Below, in pieces: positions 1 through 8,573 of a stretch of 37,520 nucleotides of DNA. Made by a program: the position numbers and the translations under genes. The first letter of the stretch is position 1. Every line of letters begins with the position of its first letter. The notes beneath the pieces were generated by a model. That model worked only from the letters and a program-made list of their open reading frames with translations, did not search any database and was not told the origin of the DNA. This DNA comes from DSWT01 sp035415725. GTDB lineage: Bacteria; Chloroflexota; Anaerolineae; B4-G1; SLSP01. The DNA is taken from NCBI GenBank assembly GCA_035415725.1, contig DAOOGN010000031.1, positions 1-37,520 on the forward strand, read 5' to 3'.

Positions 1-82
1 CAGCACCTGCCGAAGGGGTAACCTATTATGTGCCCTCCCCAAAGTCCCGTTCGCCGCCTGGCAAAGGTGGCTGAATAGTTAC
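1..82 (+). repeat. Right end of MITE-like element (copy 1, truncated by window edge)
   Basis: The right terminal motif GGCTGAATAGTTAC lies at 69-82. It is preceded by the same internal sequence as the complete copies (CCGAAGGGGTAACCTATTATG, then CCCTCCCCAAAGTCCCGTTC and CCTGGCAAAGG). The left end would lie outside the window. Orientation matches the copies at 3045-3220 and 29839-30178. Confidence 0.8.
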
Positions 83-129
83 CACTAGGGAACTATTTGT
101 GCCACGCAGTACCAGTCTTCTGGTGGATG

Positions 130-528
130 TCAGCCCACCAATATCCAATAACGGCGCCCCTCTAACACATCTGGATCATCGTCCAGATGCAATAATTGCA
201 CCGTCGCACGTCCGGTAGGCGTCAAGCCTTCAATACGCAAGCCATTGTCAATCCAATGAAAATGCTCTGTCCACACTTGCTCGCGGGGGTTAAATAATGG
301 CACACTCTCACCCGTTAGCGGATCCTCCGCCGCAATCAAGAAATCACCTTCACTGAGGTATAGTGCCCATGGTTGGGAAGTGCTCGAGTCGGTCTCCGAC
401 CGTGCCCGGCCCCCGCCTGGGCCGGCGGTGGCTCGGTCTGGAGACCGGCCACAGCCATTCAGGTGCCATTCCCAGAGGGTGATTGGCTCTTTTCCAAGAA
501 TCTGTCGTACACTACGAGTACTCATCAT
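130..528 (-). pseudogene. HNH endonuclease family remnant (C-terminal part only)
   Basis: The frame encodes 132 residues. Residues about 67-120 (DPLTGESVPLFNPR, then W-EHF-W, then GLTPTGRAT) resemble the C-terminal tail of small HNH endonucleases found in cyanobacteria and Chloroflexota. The N-terminal part that should carry the CxxC zinc pairs and the HNH catalytic motif is absent. In its place is a Gly/Arg-rich stretch read through a GC-rich palindrome at 391-446. The ATG follows directly on the TGA stop of the DUF2298 gene, so translation could be coupled, but a catalytically dead fragment is the simplest reading. Family assignment rests on the tail motif only; the protein could still be expressed. 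Confidence 0.55.
391..446. repeat. GC-rich palindrome inside the HNH remnant
   Basis: GGTCTCC at 391-397 is inverted at 440-446 (GGAGACC). The interior contains GCCCGGCCCCCGCC and GGGCCGGCGG, which also pair. The insert is read in frame in the HNH remnant and gives low-complexity Gly/Arg/Pro sequence. It resembles a dispersed intergenic palindrome that landed in or beside a decaying gene. Confidence 0.5.
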
Positions 529-3003
529 TCACTGCTCCACGCGATAAATCGTCACATCCTTGCTTTGATACACCGCCGGGAACATGGCGGCGAATTTCGC
601 CAGCCCGGCAGCGGGATAGCGCTCACGTTCCAGCGGGCCGACGTAGATGTAGCTCACGTTGTAGTGATGCAAGATCAAACGGGCTTCGTCCTGATTGAGC
701 GTGGTGAAGAGGGTTTCCAGGTCTTTCTCACGCTGCGCGGGTTCATCGTAGTTGCCGCGCCATTGACGTTCATGCCCGGCCCATCCCAACACGGTCGGCA
801 GGCCGGTGAGGGCCGCGACACGCCCCTCGTAGACGTAGGCGCGGAACTGATCGCCCGGCGCTTCGACGATGACCGGTGCGCCGGCGACATTGGCGTTGAG
901 CCATTGAATCGCGGCGTAGTCAGCCGGTTGGGATGTCGCCAGCCACGCTGCGCCGTCCAGGGTCCACGGTTTACCGTGCTCTTCGGCGCGTGCGGGCACG
1001 GCCAGCACCGTGTAGACCAGCCCAACGGCGATCAACAGACAGGAGATGGCCGTCACCGCATAGCGCCAGCCCGACGACTTCACCCGCGCGGGACGGGGTT
1101 CGAGCCACAGCGCAAGTTGCCACGCTCCCGCCAGACTCCATAGCACCCATGCCTGGAAGTAGAACTTGAAGATGGTGTTCATCCGCGCCATAAAGACGTC
1201 CTGGAGGTAAACGTACTCCGGCGCCAGCGTGAGCAGCAGGCCGATGAGGGCCAGGAGAGCGGGGAAGGAGTAAGGAGTAAGAAGTAAGGAGTAGGAAGTA
1301 GGGGGGGACTCAGAACTAGAGACTGAGGACTGAGCACTGACGACTGACGACTGGCGACTAAAGAGTGCCAGCACAACGGCAGCTACCCCCGACGCCAGAG
1401 CCAGCCCTACCCAAGGCTGCATCCAGCGCGTTTTTATAGCGGCAATGACCATCTCCGGTGTAATCGAAAGCCCCTGGATCGGCTCGTGATGTAAAACGCT
1501 TTGCAGGTATGGATATGCCGCGCCGGCACCCACCAGCAGTCCCAGCAGGGCGATGACCGCCACCAGCCCGACGCCGCCCGCCGGCGCCCACCATCCCTTC
1601 ACCCCGGCCTTGCGCGCCGCACCGACGATCACACCAAGCAGCGGAACCAGCAACGGCGCGAACATCACTACGAACTGCGGCCACGGCGTAGCGTTGAAGA
1701 GGTTGGGGAGCACTCCCCCGGCCTGTGAACGCAGAGCATACCAGAATGGGAAATACAGAAGCACGCTGAGCACGCCCAGGACAAAGCCTTCGGGCACTGT
1801 TGTCCACACAACGTCGAAGAACTGCGCCCACGGTCGTCGTGTCTCCTCTGAAGTCGGCGTTGCCCGCGCGTAACGCGCCACGATGATCCCCCCCACCATC
1901 AACGCCCAGTAGATGGGAAAGTCCCATGTATTGAGGAAGCCAAGCGCGCCCAACACCAGCGCGTAGCCGATCAAAGGGGTAAAACGTCTCCACAAGGTGA
2001 CGCCGAACTCCTTCTCACTTATCGTCCGGTACAGATGCAAAGCCAGCGCGACCGCCAGCAGCACAAAGGGCAACGCCAGAACGTGGGGGTGCATGTCACC
2101 GAGGATGAAACTGAACGCGGGGAACTCGTCGATGATCTCGACGCGGTCGCCCCAGGGTGCGTAATCGGTCAGCACCCGCGAGCCTTGCCACCACCAGAAG
2201 AAGCGCGTGGGCTTCCAGGAAAACGGCGGCTGCGGCGCGGTGTTGAGATTGCGGATGTCCAGCCAGGTCCAGAATCTGACCGGGAGCAGGCCACGCGCGT
2301 GCAGCACTTCCAGCAACCCCTCGGCATTGCCCGTCAGCAGTAACAGCAGTGGTGCAAGCAAAGAACGAAACACGGCGCGTCGTTCCAGTAGATCATAGAC
2401 AATGCCGTAAGCGCCCACCGCCGTCAACGCGAACCAGCCGGCGCATCCCAGGTTGAAGGCGACCGTCGCCGGGAGCGCGGACAGCCGCGTGAGCATCCCC
2501 AGCAGGAAGTAGCCCAGGTAATAGTACGAGATGGCATAACCGGAGAGCCAGGGATCGTGCGGTGGAATCTGCGGTGCACGCAAGACCGCGTTGAGGAATG
2601 CAATCTCCATCCATTTTTCGCCACCGGCCGTCTCCAACTGCGGCTGCGAGGCACGCACCATCGTCCACAACGCCAGGGTGCCCAGGAACAACGCCTCCGT
2701 TACCAGGACAAAAGTGCGCTGCGCCTGCCACCAGGGACGTATCTCCGCCCACTGTCGCCGCATGGCCCACCATCCTACGGCGAAAACCAGGCCCGCAGAA
2801 ACGAGTATGGCCGATGTCGTGTTTCCCCACAAGTGGAGGATACCGCCCCACCAAAACACCGCGCCGGTCAACAAAAGTCCCAGCGCCTTGGCCACGGCAT
2901 ACCCCCGCGACGGCAGCCGCCGCAGCCACGCCCACGCCAGCGGCAACCCTGCCAGGGCGAAAAATTGCAGTGTCAGATACCACGATAAAAACTGTCCGAG
3001 CAT
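529..3003 (-). CDS. DUF2298 'YYY' polytopic membrane protein
   Basis: The 824-residue protein is highly hydrophobic with many predicted membrane helices. Residues 160-165 read YYYLGY, the signature of the DUF2298 family (Chlor_Arch_YYY) of Chloroflexota and Archaea. Upstream charged residues GEKWME and HDPW (about 128-152) are arranged as in GT-C type polyprenyl-phosphate-dependent glycosyltransferases, so a glycosyl-transfer role is plausible but unproven. The C-terminal roughly 140 residues form a soluble domain. The ATG at 3003 has GGAG six bases upstream. A loop at about residues 548-579 is encoded by heptanucleotide tandem repeats (Ser/Tyr/Pro-rich), almost certainly an in-frame insertion between two helices. 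Reaction and substrate are unknown. Confidence 0.85.
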   Translation of the reverse strand: MLGQFLSWYLTLQFFALAGLPLAWAWLRRLPSRGYAVAKALGLLLTGAVFWWGGILHLWGNTTSAILVSAGLVFAVGWWAMRRQWAEIRPWWQAQRTFVLVTEALFLGTLALWTMVRASQPQLETAGGEKWMEIAFLNAVLRAPQIPPHDPWLSGYAISYYYLGYFLLGMLTRLSALPATVAFNLGCAGWFALTAVGAYGIVYDLLERRAVFRSLLAPLLLLLTGNAEGLLEVLHARGLLPVRFWTWLDIRNLNTAPQPPFSWKPTRFFWWWQGSRVLTDYAPWGDRVEIIDEFPAFSFILGDMHPHVLALPFVLLAVALALHLYRTISEKEFGVTLWRRFTPLIGYALVLGALGFLNTWDFPIYWALMVGGIIVARYARATPTSEETRRPWAQFFDVVWTTVPEGFVLGVLSVLLYFPFWYALRSQAGGVLPNLFNATPWPQFVVMFAPLLVPLLGVIVGAARKAGVKGWWAPAGGVGLVAVIALLGLLVGAGAAYPYLQSVLHHEPIQGLSITPEMVIAAIKTRWMQPWVGLALASGVAAVVLALFSRQSSVVSAQSSVSSSESPPTSYSLLLTPYSFPALLALIGLLLTLAPEYVYLQDVFMARMNTIFKFYFQAWVLWSLAGAWQLALWLEPRPARVKSSGWRYAVTAISCLLIAVGLVYTVLAVPARAEEHGKPWTLDGAAWLATSQPADYAAIQWLNANVAGAPVIVEAPGDQFRAYVYEGRVAALTGLPTVLGWAGHERQWRGNYDEPAQREKDLETLFTTLNQDEARLILHHYNVSYIYVGPLERERYPAAGLAKFAAMFPAVYQSKDVTIYRVEQ
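1267..1362. repeat. Heptanucleotide tandem repeat tract within the DUF2298 gene
   Basis: Two adjoining blocks of 7-bp units are visible. The first has variants of GGAGTAA/GAAGTAA/GAAGTAG (1267-1302). The second has variants of ACTGAGG/ACTGACG/ACTGGCG (about 1309-1362). The length keeps the reading frame open. This resembles the short tandemly repeated repetitive heptamers known from filamentous cyanobacteria. Confidence 0.8.
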
Positions 3004-3044
3004 AAAAACTCCGGTGAGTGAATCAGCACATCCCTACTTCTTAC

Positions 3045-3220
3045 GTATCTATTCAGGCGAATCAACCCACACCCCCATTTTTGGCTCCCCTCTTCCCCGC
3101 TGGCGGGGGAGAAGGGGGGTGGGGAATGAGAGGATCAGCGCCGATGGCCGAAGTGTCAGCCCATGATGTACCCTCTCCAAAGTCCCATGCGCCACCTGAC
3201 AAGGGTGGCTGAATAGTTAC
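3045..3220 (+). mobile_element. MITE-like element, complete copy (copy 2)
   Basis: The left end GTATCTATTCAGGC (3045-3058) and right end GGCTGAATAGTTAC (3207-3220) are imperfect inverted repeats (12 of 14 positions). CTTCTTA at 3037-3043 is repeated at 3221-3227, a target-site duplication of 7 bp (7 of 8 if the next base is included). Internally there is a hairpin (CCCCTCTTCCCCGC against GCGGGGGAGAAGGGG) and a conserved right half. No coding capacity. The element ends four bases from the comEA stop codon and lies in the DUF2298 gene's upstream region. Confidence 0.85.
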
Positions 3221-3224
3221 CTTC

Positions 3225-3917
3225 TTATTCCACCGTAATCAACGGCGCAATGTCTTTGAACCGCGTCTCGCCAATGCCCTCGACCTTCTGTAAATCTTCG
3301 AGGCGCTGAAAGGGGCCGTTGGCTTCACGATAAGCGATGATCCGCTGCGCCATCGTCGGACCGATGTGCGGCAATGTTTCCAGTTCGGCGGCAGTGGCCG
3401 TGTTGATGTTCACCCGTACAGTGGACGGCGCAACAGTAGCCACCGCCACCGGCTGGGGTGTAGCCGTAGCCACAAGGCGAGGCACAGTGATGTGTTGATT
3501 GTCGGCCAGCGGCACAGCCAGATTGATGTTTTCCAGGTCGGCGTCGGCGGTCGTCCCACCGGCGGCGTTCAGTGCATCGGCCAACAGACTGCCCTCCGGC
3601 ACGGCGACAACACCGGGATGCACCACCGCCCCGCTGATGTAGACATGCCATGCTGGCGGGGTGGCGGTGAACACGGGAGCTGCTTTCACCGCCGACGCCG
3701 TAGAGACGCACATCTGCCCCCAATAAGGCGGCGGGGTCAGCAGAACGTTGGCGCGCGACGCCTCCTCGCGCAGCGTGAACCAGACTATCAAGCCGCCCAC
3801 AACCAGACTCACCAGGGCAACCACGATGACGTAAACGCGATACTGCATTCGAACCTGGTGGCGGACTTCCACCAGGGCAGCATCAAGATCGACGGCCGGG
3901 GGAAGACCCACATCCAT
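3225..3917 (-). CDS. comEA: ComEA-like DNA-binding protein (SLBB + helix-hairpin-helix)
   Basis: This is a 230-residue membrane-anchored protein. One hydrophobic helix (about residues 28-48) follows a short cytoplasmic N-terminus. An SLBB domain (about 88-146; VYISGAVVHPGVV) follows, then a Thr/Val linker, then a ComEA helix-hairpin-helix domain (about 168-229) with VNINTATAAELETLPHIGP and the second hairpin VEGIGE. ComEA binds incoming double-stranded DNA outside the membrane and passes it to ComEC during natural transformation. No comEC lies in the window. It starts 28 bases after the histidine kinase gene ends and may be co-transcribed with it. Confidence 0.9.
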   Translation of the reverse strand: MDVGLPPAVDLDAALVEVRHQVRMQYRVYVIVVALVSLVVGGLIVWFTLREEASRANVLLTPPPYWGQMCVSTASAVKAAPVFTATPPAWHVYISGAVVHPGVVAVPEGSLLADALNAAGGTTADADLENINLAVPLADNQHITVPRLVATATPQPVAVATVAPSTVRVNINTATAAELETLPHIGPTMAQRIIAYREANGPFQRLEDLQKVEGIGETRFKDIAPLITVE

Positions 3918-3945
3918 AAAACAACCTGCCTATCGTTTAACAGCT

Positions 3946-6093
3946 TCAAGTTTTGCCCTCAAGCGCTGGTGGGATTATCGTCTCCACGGACGAGCCGGCC
4001 AAAGGCAGTGTAAACATGAAGGTGGTGCCCTGTTCCGAGGTAGTGGAGACCCAAATCTGTTCACCGTGGGCGTTCAAAACCATTCGGCAGAAGGCCAACC
4101 CCAGGCCACTGCCATGCTCTACTTGCTGCCCGGCCACAAATTTGGCGAAGAGATTGCGTCTGATTTCAGGAGGAATACCCGGGCCGGTATCGGATATGGA
4201 GACCCGGAGCTTATCGGGCGCTTCAGGTTCGACGGCGGCGGCCACGGACACTTCTCCGCCTGCCGGAGTGAATTTGAGGGCATTGCTGATCAGATTTTGC
4301 AGGACACGTTCGATCAAATCCTTGTCGGCTTTGACCGGCGGCATATTCTCCGGCACGCGATTGACAAAACGCAGTTCGTGTTCGTGCGCCAGGGGCCTTT
4401 GTATCTCCTCCACAGCGCTCACCAGGTCTGGAAGATAGAAAACGGTGGGATTCAATGGCATCTGTCCGCTTTCCAGGCGGCTGATGTCGAGGATGGCGTT
4501 GACCAGCTTGACCATCTGCTCAGTACTGGCCAGGGCAATATCGATAGCGTGCTGCTGTCCCTCCGATAGCGATGCGCCGGCACTGCGCACCAACAGGGTC
4601 AGCGCCGCGTGGATGCCCGCCAACGGATTGCGTAGATCATGGACCATCGTGTACGTCAAATCTTCGCGGAACTGCTCCAGAAAACGTGCTTCGGTAACAT
4701 CCCGCAACATCAAAAGCCGTCCCAACGGTTGTTCAGGTCCACGCACTGCCCAGCTTAACCATTGCAGAGTCCGCAAACCGACTTTCACTTCGCCTTCATA
4801 AGATTGATCTGCACCGGCGCTCACCCGGCGCATCTCATCCAGGACAACCTTGACGGCGTGGGGGGCATATTCCCGCAAGTGATGGATGGCATCCTCAAGT
4901 GAATGATCGACCCACGCCTCCGGCTCCCCCGGCAATCCCAGAAAGCGCAGCGCCGGTCTGTTGATGACCAACAGACGCAAATCGCTTCCCAGCAAGATTA
5001 CGCCATCCCGGCTGGACTGGACAACGGTGCGCAGTCGTTCGCGTTCCTCCGTGACCGCCCGGAAAAGCTGCGCGTTTTGCAGTGCATTCACGATTTGCGC
5101 TGCCGTTGCCATGAGCAGATCGACATCCGCTTGGGTGAAATCCTGTTGATCAGAACGATTGACCGCCATCAGCACCCCAAAAACCTGGTCGCGCGCCAGC
5201 AGCGGCACTACAGCTACCGCTCCCCCGGTCTGATCCAGGTACCACGGTTGTTCTTCCACCGGGATACGCAAAGCCAGCGCCTCTTTGGAGAGAAAGATGG
5301 GGCGGCCCTCGCGCATCACTTCACCGACCACGCCTTCCACTGCCTCCGCGAAGCTGAGGGCCGGCACGGGAGGATGCTCCATCCCACCCACGAGCAGGTC
5401 GGTGACCTGTTGATTCGCCGGATCACAGCGCAGTAGCCATGTGCGGTCGGCGCGCAACGCGCCGGCAAGGCTGTTCAACAGCGTCGGCAAAATGTCGTCG
5501 AGCTTGCGCGAGTCGATCAAAGCGCGACTGACGAAATACAGTGTTTCCGTTTTACGGGTCGTCGACCAGAATCGATCCTCGATAGATTGGCGCGCCGCCA
5601 CTTCGTGCTGCAAGGTGGTATAGAGCTGCGCGTTCTGCAAGACCAGAGCTAAGGCTTCACCCAACGATTCTGCCAACCAACGCGCTTCGTCACTCACCAC
5701 GTCCTGTTGATCATTGACGATGTAGAGCAGCCAATGCACCCACTCGTTACGCTTCAGGGGCACAAGGGCAACACTATAGACGTCGCCCTCTTGCGGAAAT
5801 AACAACGCCTCGCCGGGTACATCAGGAGCGAAATAGGAGGTTTTGTTCTGTAACGCCGTCGTGATGAGCGGATGAGCGGCGGGTACCCGGGCTTCAAGAG
5901 GGGGCGCCAGAGGTCCAGCAGAAGCCGTCACCTCTACAACGGTCGCATCATGATCCGGCGACAACAAAGCGATGCTCGACCAGCCGGTTAACTGCGCGAT
6001 CAGGGCAAGACTTTCCTGTGCCAGGTGCTCTACTCGCTGAAATCTTCGCCAAAACTGCAAGACCTCATGGAGAATTGCCAAACGGTCGTTCAC
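3946..6093 (-). CDS. Sensor histidine kinase with two GAF and one PAS domain
   Basis: The 715-residue kinase has no membrane helix. In order it shows GAF (about 20-155), a second GAF (about 185-345), PAS (about 352-465), HisKA and HATPase_c. The phospho-acceptor is His485 in TMVHDLRNPL. The N box is LISNALKF with Asn604. G boxes are SDTGPGIPPE (about 634-643) and GSGLGLAF (661-668). It should autophosphorylate in response to a small-molecule or redox/light signal bound by the GAF domains, which lack an obvious chromophore cysteine. No response regulator is adjacent, so it is an orphan kinase. The start is GTG at 6093. Its promoter is listed separately. Confidence 0.92.
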   Translation of the reverse strand: MNDRLAILHEVLQFWRRFQRVEHLAQESLALIAQLTGWSSIALLSPDHDATVVEVTASAGPLAPPLEARVPAAHPLITTALQNKTSYFAPDVPGEALLFPQEGDVYSVALVPLKRNEWVHWLLYIVNDQQDVVSDEARWLAESLGEALALVLQNAQLYTTLQHEVAARQSIEDRFWSTTRKTETLYFVSRALIDSRKLDDILPTLLNSLAGALRADRTWLLRCDPANQQVTDLLVGGMEHPPVPALSFAEAVEGVVGEVMREGRPIFLSKEALALRIPVEEQPWYLDQTGGAVAVVPLLARDQVFGVLMAVNRSDQQDFTQADVDLLMATAAQIVNALQNAQLFRAVTEERERLRTVVQSSRDGVILLGSDLRLLVINRPALRFLGLPGEPEAWVDHSLEDAIHHLREYAPHAVKVVLDEMRRVSAGADQSYEGEVKVGLRTLQWLSWAVRGPEQPLGRLLMLRDVTEARFLEQFREDLTYTMVHDLRNPLAGIHAALTLLVRSAGASLSEGQQHAIDIALASTEQMVKLVNAILDISRLESGQMPLNPTVFYLPDLVSAVEEIQRPLAHEHELRFVNRVPENMPPVKADKDLIERVLQNLISNALKFTPAGGEVSVAAAVEPEAPDKLRVSISDTGPGIPPEIRRNLFAKFVAGQQVEHGSGLGLAFCRMVLNAHGEQIWVSTTSEQGTTFMFTLPLAGSSVETIIPPALEGKT

Positions 6094-6143
6094 CTGCCCC
6101 GACTCCTCTCCTTGTTCAGGGGATATAAAAGATCTCTAATGAG

Positions 6144-6172
6144 AGTGTAGCACAAAATGCGCTAGAAGTAAA
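6144..6172 (-). promoter_or_regulatory. Candidate sigma-70 promoter for the histidine kinase gene
   Basis: On the minus strand, TTTACT (-35, 6167-6172) and TACACT (-10, 6144-6149) are 17 bases apart. The -10 is preceded by TG at the extended -10 position. It sits about 50 bases upstream of the GTG start, in an AT-rich gap between ftsK and the kinase gene. Confidence 0.5.
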
Positions 6173-6203
6173 ACACCAAACAACATTTACAAAAGAATTA
6201 ACC

Positions 6204-8573
6204 TTAGTCGTCATCATCACCGCCGAGGATCACATGGCGCTTGCGCCCGGCGCTTTCCTGCGGGCCGACAAGGCCCATGTGCTCCATCTCTTCCATCAGC
6301 CGGGCCGCGCGAGGATAGCTGATACGCAGTTGGCGTTGTAAACCGGAAGTCGATATCCGCCCGTGGCTTCTGGCAAGGGCGACCGCGCGTTCCAGTAAAT
6401 CGGCGTCCTCTGGCTGACCCTCCAGCCGTAATGAATCGGGGCCTTTCGCCTGCGACAACGCTTTCCAGGGCGGTTGCGCCGGCGTCGCCCCGGCGCTCTT
6501 CTGCCAGAAATGAATGATCCCCTCCAGTTCAGTATCGGAGATGTAGCAGCCTTGCACGCGCAACGGCGCGGACGCATCCGGTGGCAAAAACAGCATGTCG
6601 CCCCGGCCAAGCAGTGATTCCGCGCCCGGCGTGTCGATGATGACGCGCGAATCGACGTTGCTGGTGGTGGCAAAGCTTACCCGCGCGGGGAAGTTGGCCT
6701 TGATCAACCCCGTCACTACATCAGTGCTGGGGCGCTGCGTGGCGACGACCAGATGGATGCCGGTAGCGCGGGCCATCTGGGCGATGCGGGTCAGCGTGCG
6801 CTCGGTCTCTTCCGGCGTGGACATCATCAAATCGGCCAGTTCGTCGATGAGGACGACGATGCGCGGCAGTGTCTCGGCGCCTTGACGCGCCGCTTTGCGA
6901 TTGTAATCGTCCAGGTTGCGGGCGACGGCGGCGGAGAAGAGCTTATAGCGTCGATCCATCTCATGCGCCACCCAACGCAGTGCCCGGATGATGTTTTCGA
7001 TGTCGGACTCGGCCTGCCCCAGCAGATGCGGCAAGCCGTTGAGATGACTCAATTCGACCATCTTGGGATCGATAGCCACCAGCCGCAGGACCTGCGGCGC
7101 ATTGTGCATGATCAAACTCGCCGCGAGCGCCTTGACAAATACACTTTTGCCACTGCCCGTCGTCCCGGCGACGAGCAGGTGCGGCATGGCCGCCAAATCC
7201 GCCACAATCGCCGAGCCGGCCACATCCATCCCCACAGCAAAGCACAAGGGTTTGCCGCACTTGCGGAAGTTTTCACTTTCCAACACCGAACGCAGCGACA
7301 CAAGGGCGATCTCCGTATTGGGCACTTCGATGCCGACCACGGCGCGCCCGGGAACCGGCGCTTCGATCCGCAGTGATTTCGCCGCCAGCGCCAGTGCCAG
7401 GTCGTCGGACAGCGAGGCGATCTGGCTGACGCGCACCTTGCGCTGTTCCTCACCTTCCGTGCCGCGGCTGATGTACCCCGGCGCGACGCCGAACTGCGTG
7501 ACCGTCGGGCCGGGCCGGACTTCGGTCACCTGGGCGGGGACGCCGAACTGCGCCAGCGTCTCTTCGATGATGCGGCTCTTGCGGCGGATGTCCTCTGGGT
7601 CGCTGCCGGCGCGGCGGGCTTCTTTCAACAGAGTGAGCGGCGGCAGAGCGACCTCGGGCTGCGCCGGCCCCGCCGGCGCAGCGGTGACAGACAGCGATGA
7701 GGTCGCCATCTGCGGTTCTATCTGCGGTTTTATCTGCGGTTTTATCTGCGGTTCTAATGGAGGAACGGCCGGCTCAGGCCCAGAAGCAGGCGCAGGCGAC
7801 ACTGGCTTCGGCGTTTCCTGGCGTTTGGGAACAGGGGAGACGGCGATACTGGAAGAGGTTTGCGCCGTGGATTCTGCCGGCGGTGGGGCTGTCTGACGGG
7901 CGCGCAGTGCGGCGACGATCTCGGCCAGGCGCTGCGTGAACAGCCGCAGGTCTTCTTTCGTCACGTCAAATGCCAGCGCCAGGCCGATCAGCAGCACCAC
8001 GACCATCAAGAAAGCGGTGATCGGGACGCCCAGGGCATCGTTCAAGAGCACATAGAACGCCCAACCGACCAATCCACCCCCCCGGCCGGATTCCACCAGG
8101 CCCCAACTGCGTTGGGTGATGAGGGTAGCAGTGAGGGTCAGCAGGGCGATGAGCGCCAATTCGAACCCCAGGACGGGACGCCAGCGCCAGACCATCGGTT
8201 GGTGAACCAGATGGCGCAGCCACAACAGGCCCACCCCGACGATCAAGGCAGCCATGGGATAAGCACCCCAGCCGAAGGCAAACACGAGGAAACGCACCCA
8301 TCCCCGGATCAGTACGCCTGAATTGACGCCTTCAACCTTCCCAGTGATGGCAACCAGGGTCAATAGCCCAAACAAAATCAGCGCTACGGCCAGCAATTGC
8401 TGTCCAGTAGGGCCTTTGATCCAGCTCCACAGTACCAGGCCGATTTTGGACAGCACGGTCATAGCCGCAGGTTGAGGCGTCGCCGTCTTGCCGCGCGCCG
8501 TCGTTTTGCGCCCCTTGCTGCTCGGTTGAGCCATCGAGGTAGCTTTACGCTGTGCCATGCGAGGTTTCCCCAT
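6204..8573 (-). CDS. ftsK: FtsK/SpoIIIE-family DNA translocase
   Basis: The 789-residue protein has four to five N-terminal membrane helices (about 40-200), a Pro/Gln-rich linker (about 225-310), an FtsK alpha/beta motor and a C-terminal gamma winged-helix domain (about 722-785). Walker A is GTTGSGKS at 470-477; Walker B is VVLIDE at 573-578. It is a hexameric DNA pump at the division septum that moves chromosome termini; the gamma domain reads polar KOPS/SRS sites. A XerC/D recombinase, its usual dif partner, is encoded 5 kb away. The start overlaps the end of the upstream S1 gene by 29 bases. ATG at 8558, with GGGGA upstream, is an alternative start and would leave a 14-base overlap. Confidence 0.95.
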   Translation of the reverse strand: MGKPRMAQRKATSMAQPSSKGRKTTARGKTATPQPAAMTVLSKIGLVLWSWIKGPTGQQLLAVALILFGLLTLVAITGKVEGVNSGVLIRGWVRFLVFAFGWGAYPMAALIVGVGLLWLRHLVHQPMVWRWRPVLGFELALIALLTLTATLITQRSWGLVESGRGGGLVGWAFYVLLNDALGVPITAFLMVVVLLIGLALAFDVTKEDLRLFTQRLAEIVAALRARQTAPPPAESTAQTSSSIAVSPVPKRQETPKPVSPAPASGPEPAVPPLEPQIKPQIKPQIEPQMATSSLSVTAAPAGPAQPEVALPPLTLLKEARRAGSDPEDIRRKSRIIEETLAQFGVPAQVTEVRPGPTVTQFGVAPGYISRGTEGEEQRKVRVSQIASLSDDLALALAAKSLRIEAPVPGRAVVGIEVPNTEIALVSLRSVLESENFRKCGKPLCFAVGMDVAGSAIVADLAAMPHLLVAGTTGSGKSVFVKALAASLIMHNAPQVLRLVAIDPKMVELSHLNGLPHLLGQAESDIENIIRALRWVAHEMDRRYKLFSAAVARNLDDYNRKAARQGAETLPRIVVLIDELADLMMSTPEETERTLTRIAQMARATGIHLVVATQRPSTDVVTGLIKANFPARVSFATTSNVDSRVIIDTPGAESLLGRGDMLFLPPDASAPLRVQGCYISDTELEGIIHFWQKSAGATPAQPPWKALSQAKGPDSLRLEGQPEDADLLERAVALARSHGRISTSGLQRQLRISYPRAARLMEEMEHMGLVGPQESAGRKRHVILGGDDDD
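7708..7755. repeat. Four 12-bp tandem repeats in the ftsK linker
   Basis: Four units of ATCTGCGGTTYT run head to tail and encode Gln-Ile-Lys/Glu-Pro repeats in the linker between the membrane and motor domains. Unit length is a multiple of three, so copy-number change would alter linker length without a frameshift. Confidence 0.85.

Noticed and set aside
3953..5436. Long plus-strand open frames opposite the histidine kinase
   Set aside because: They are antisense to a gene with complete kinase motifs; their compositions show no domain.
7697..7939. Plus-strand frame with SAVLSAVLSAVL repeats
   Set aside because: It is the antisense shadow of the 12-bp repeats in ftsK.
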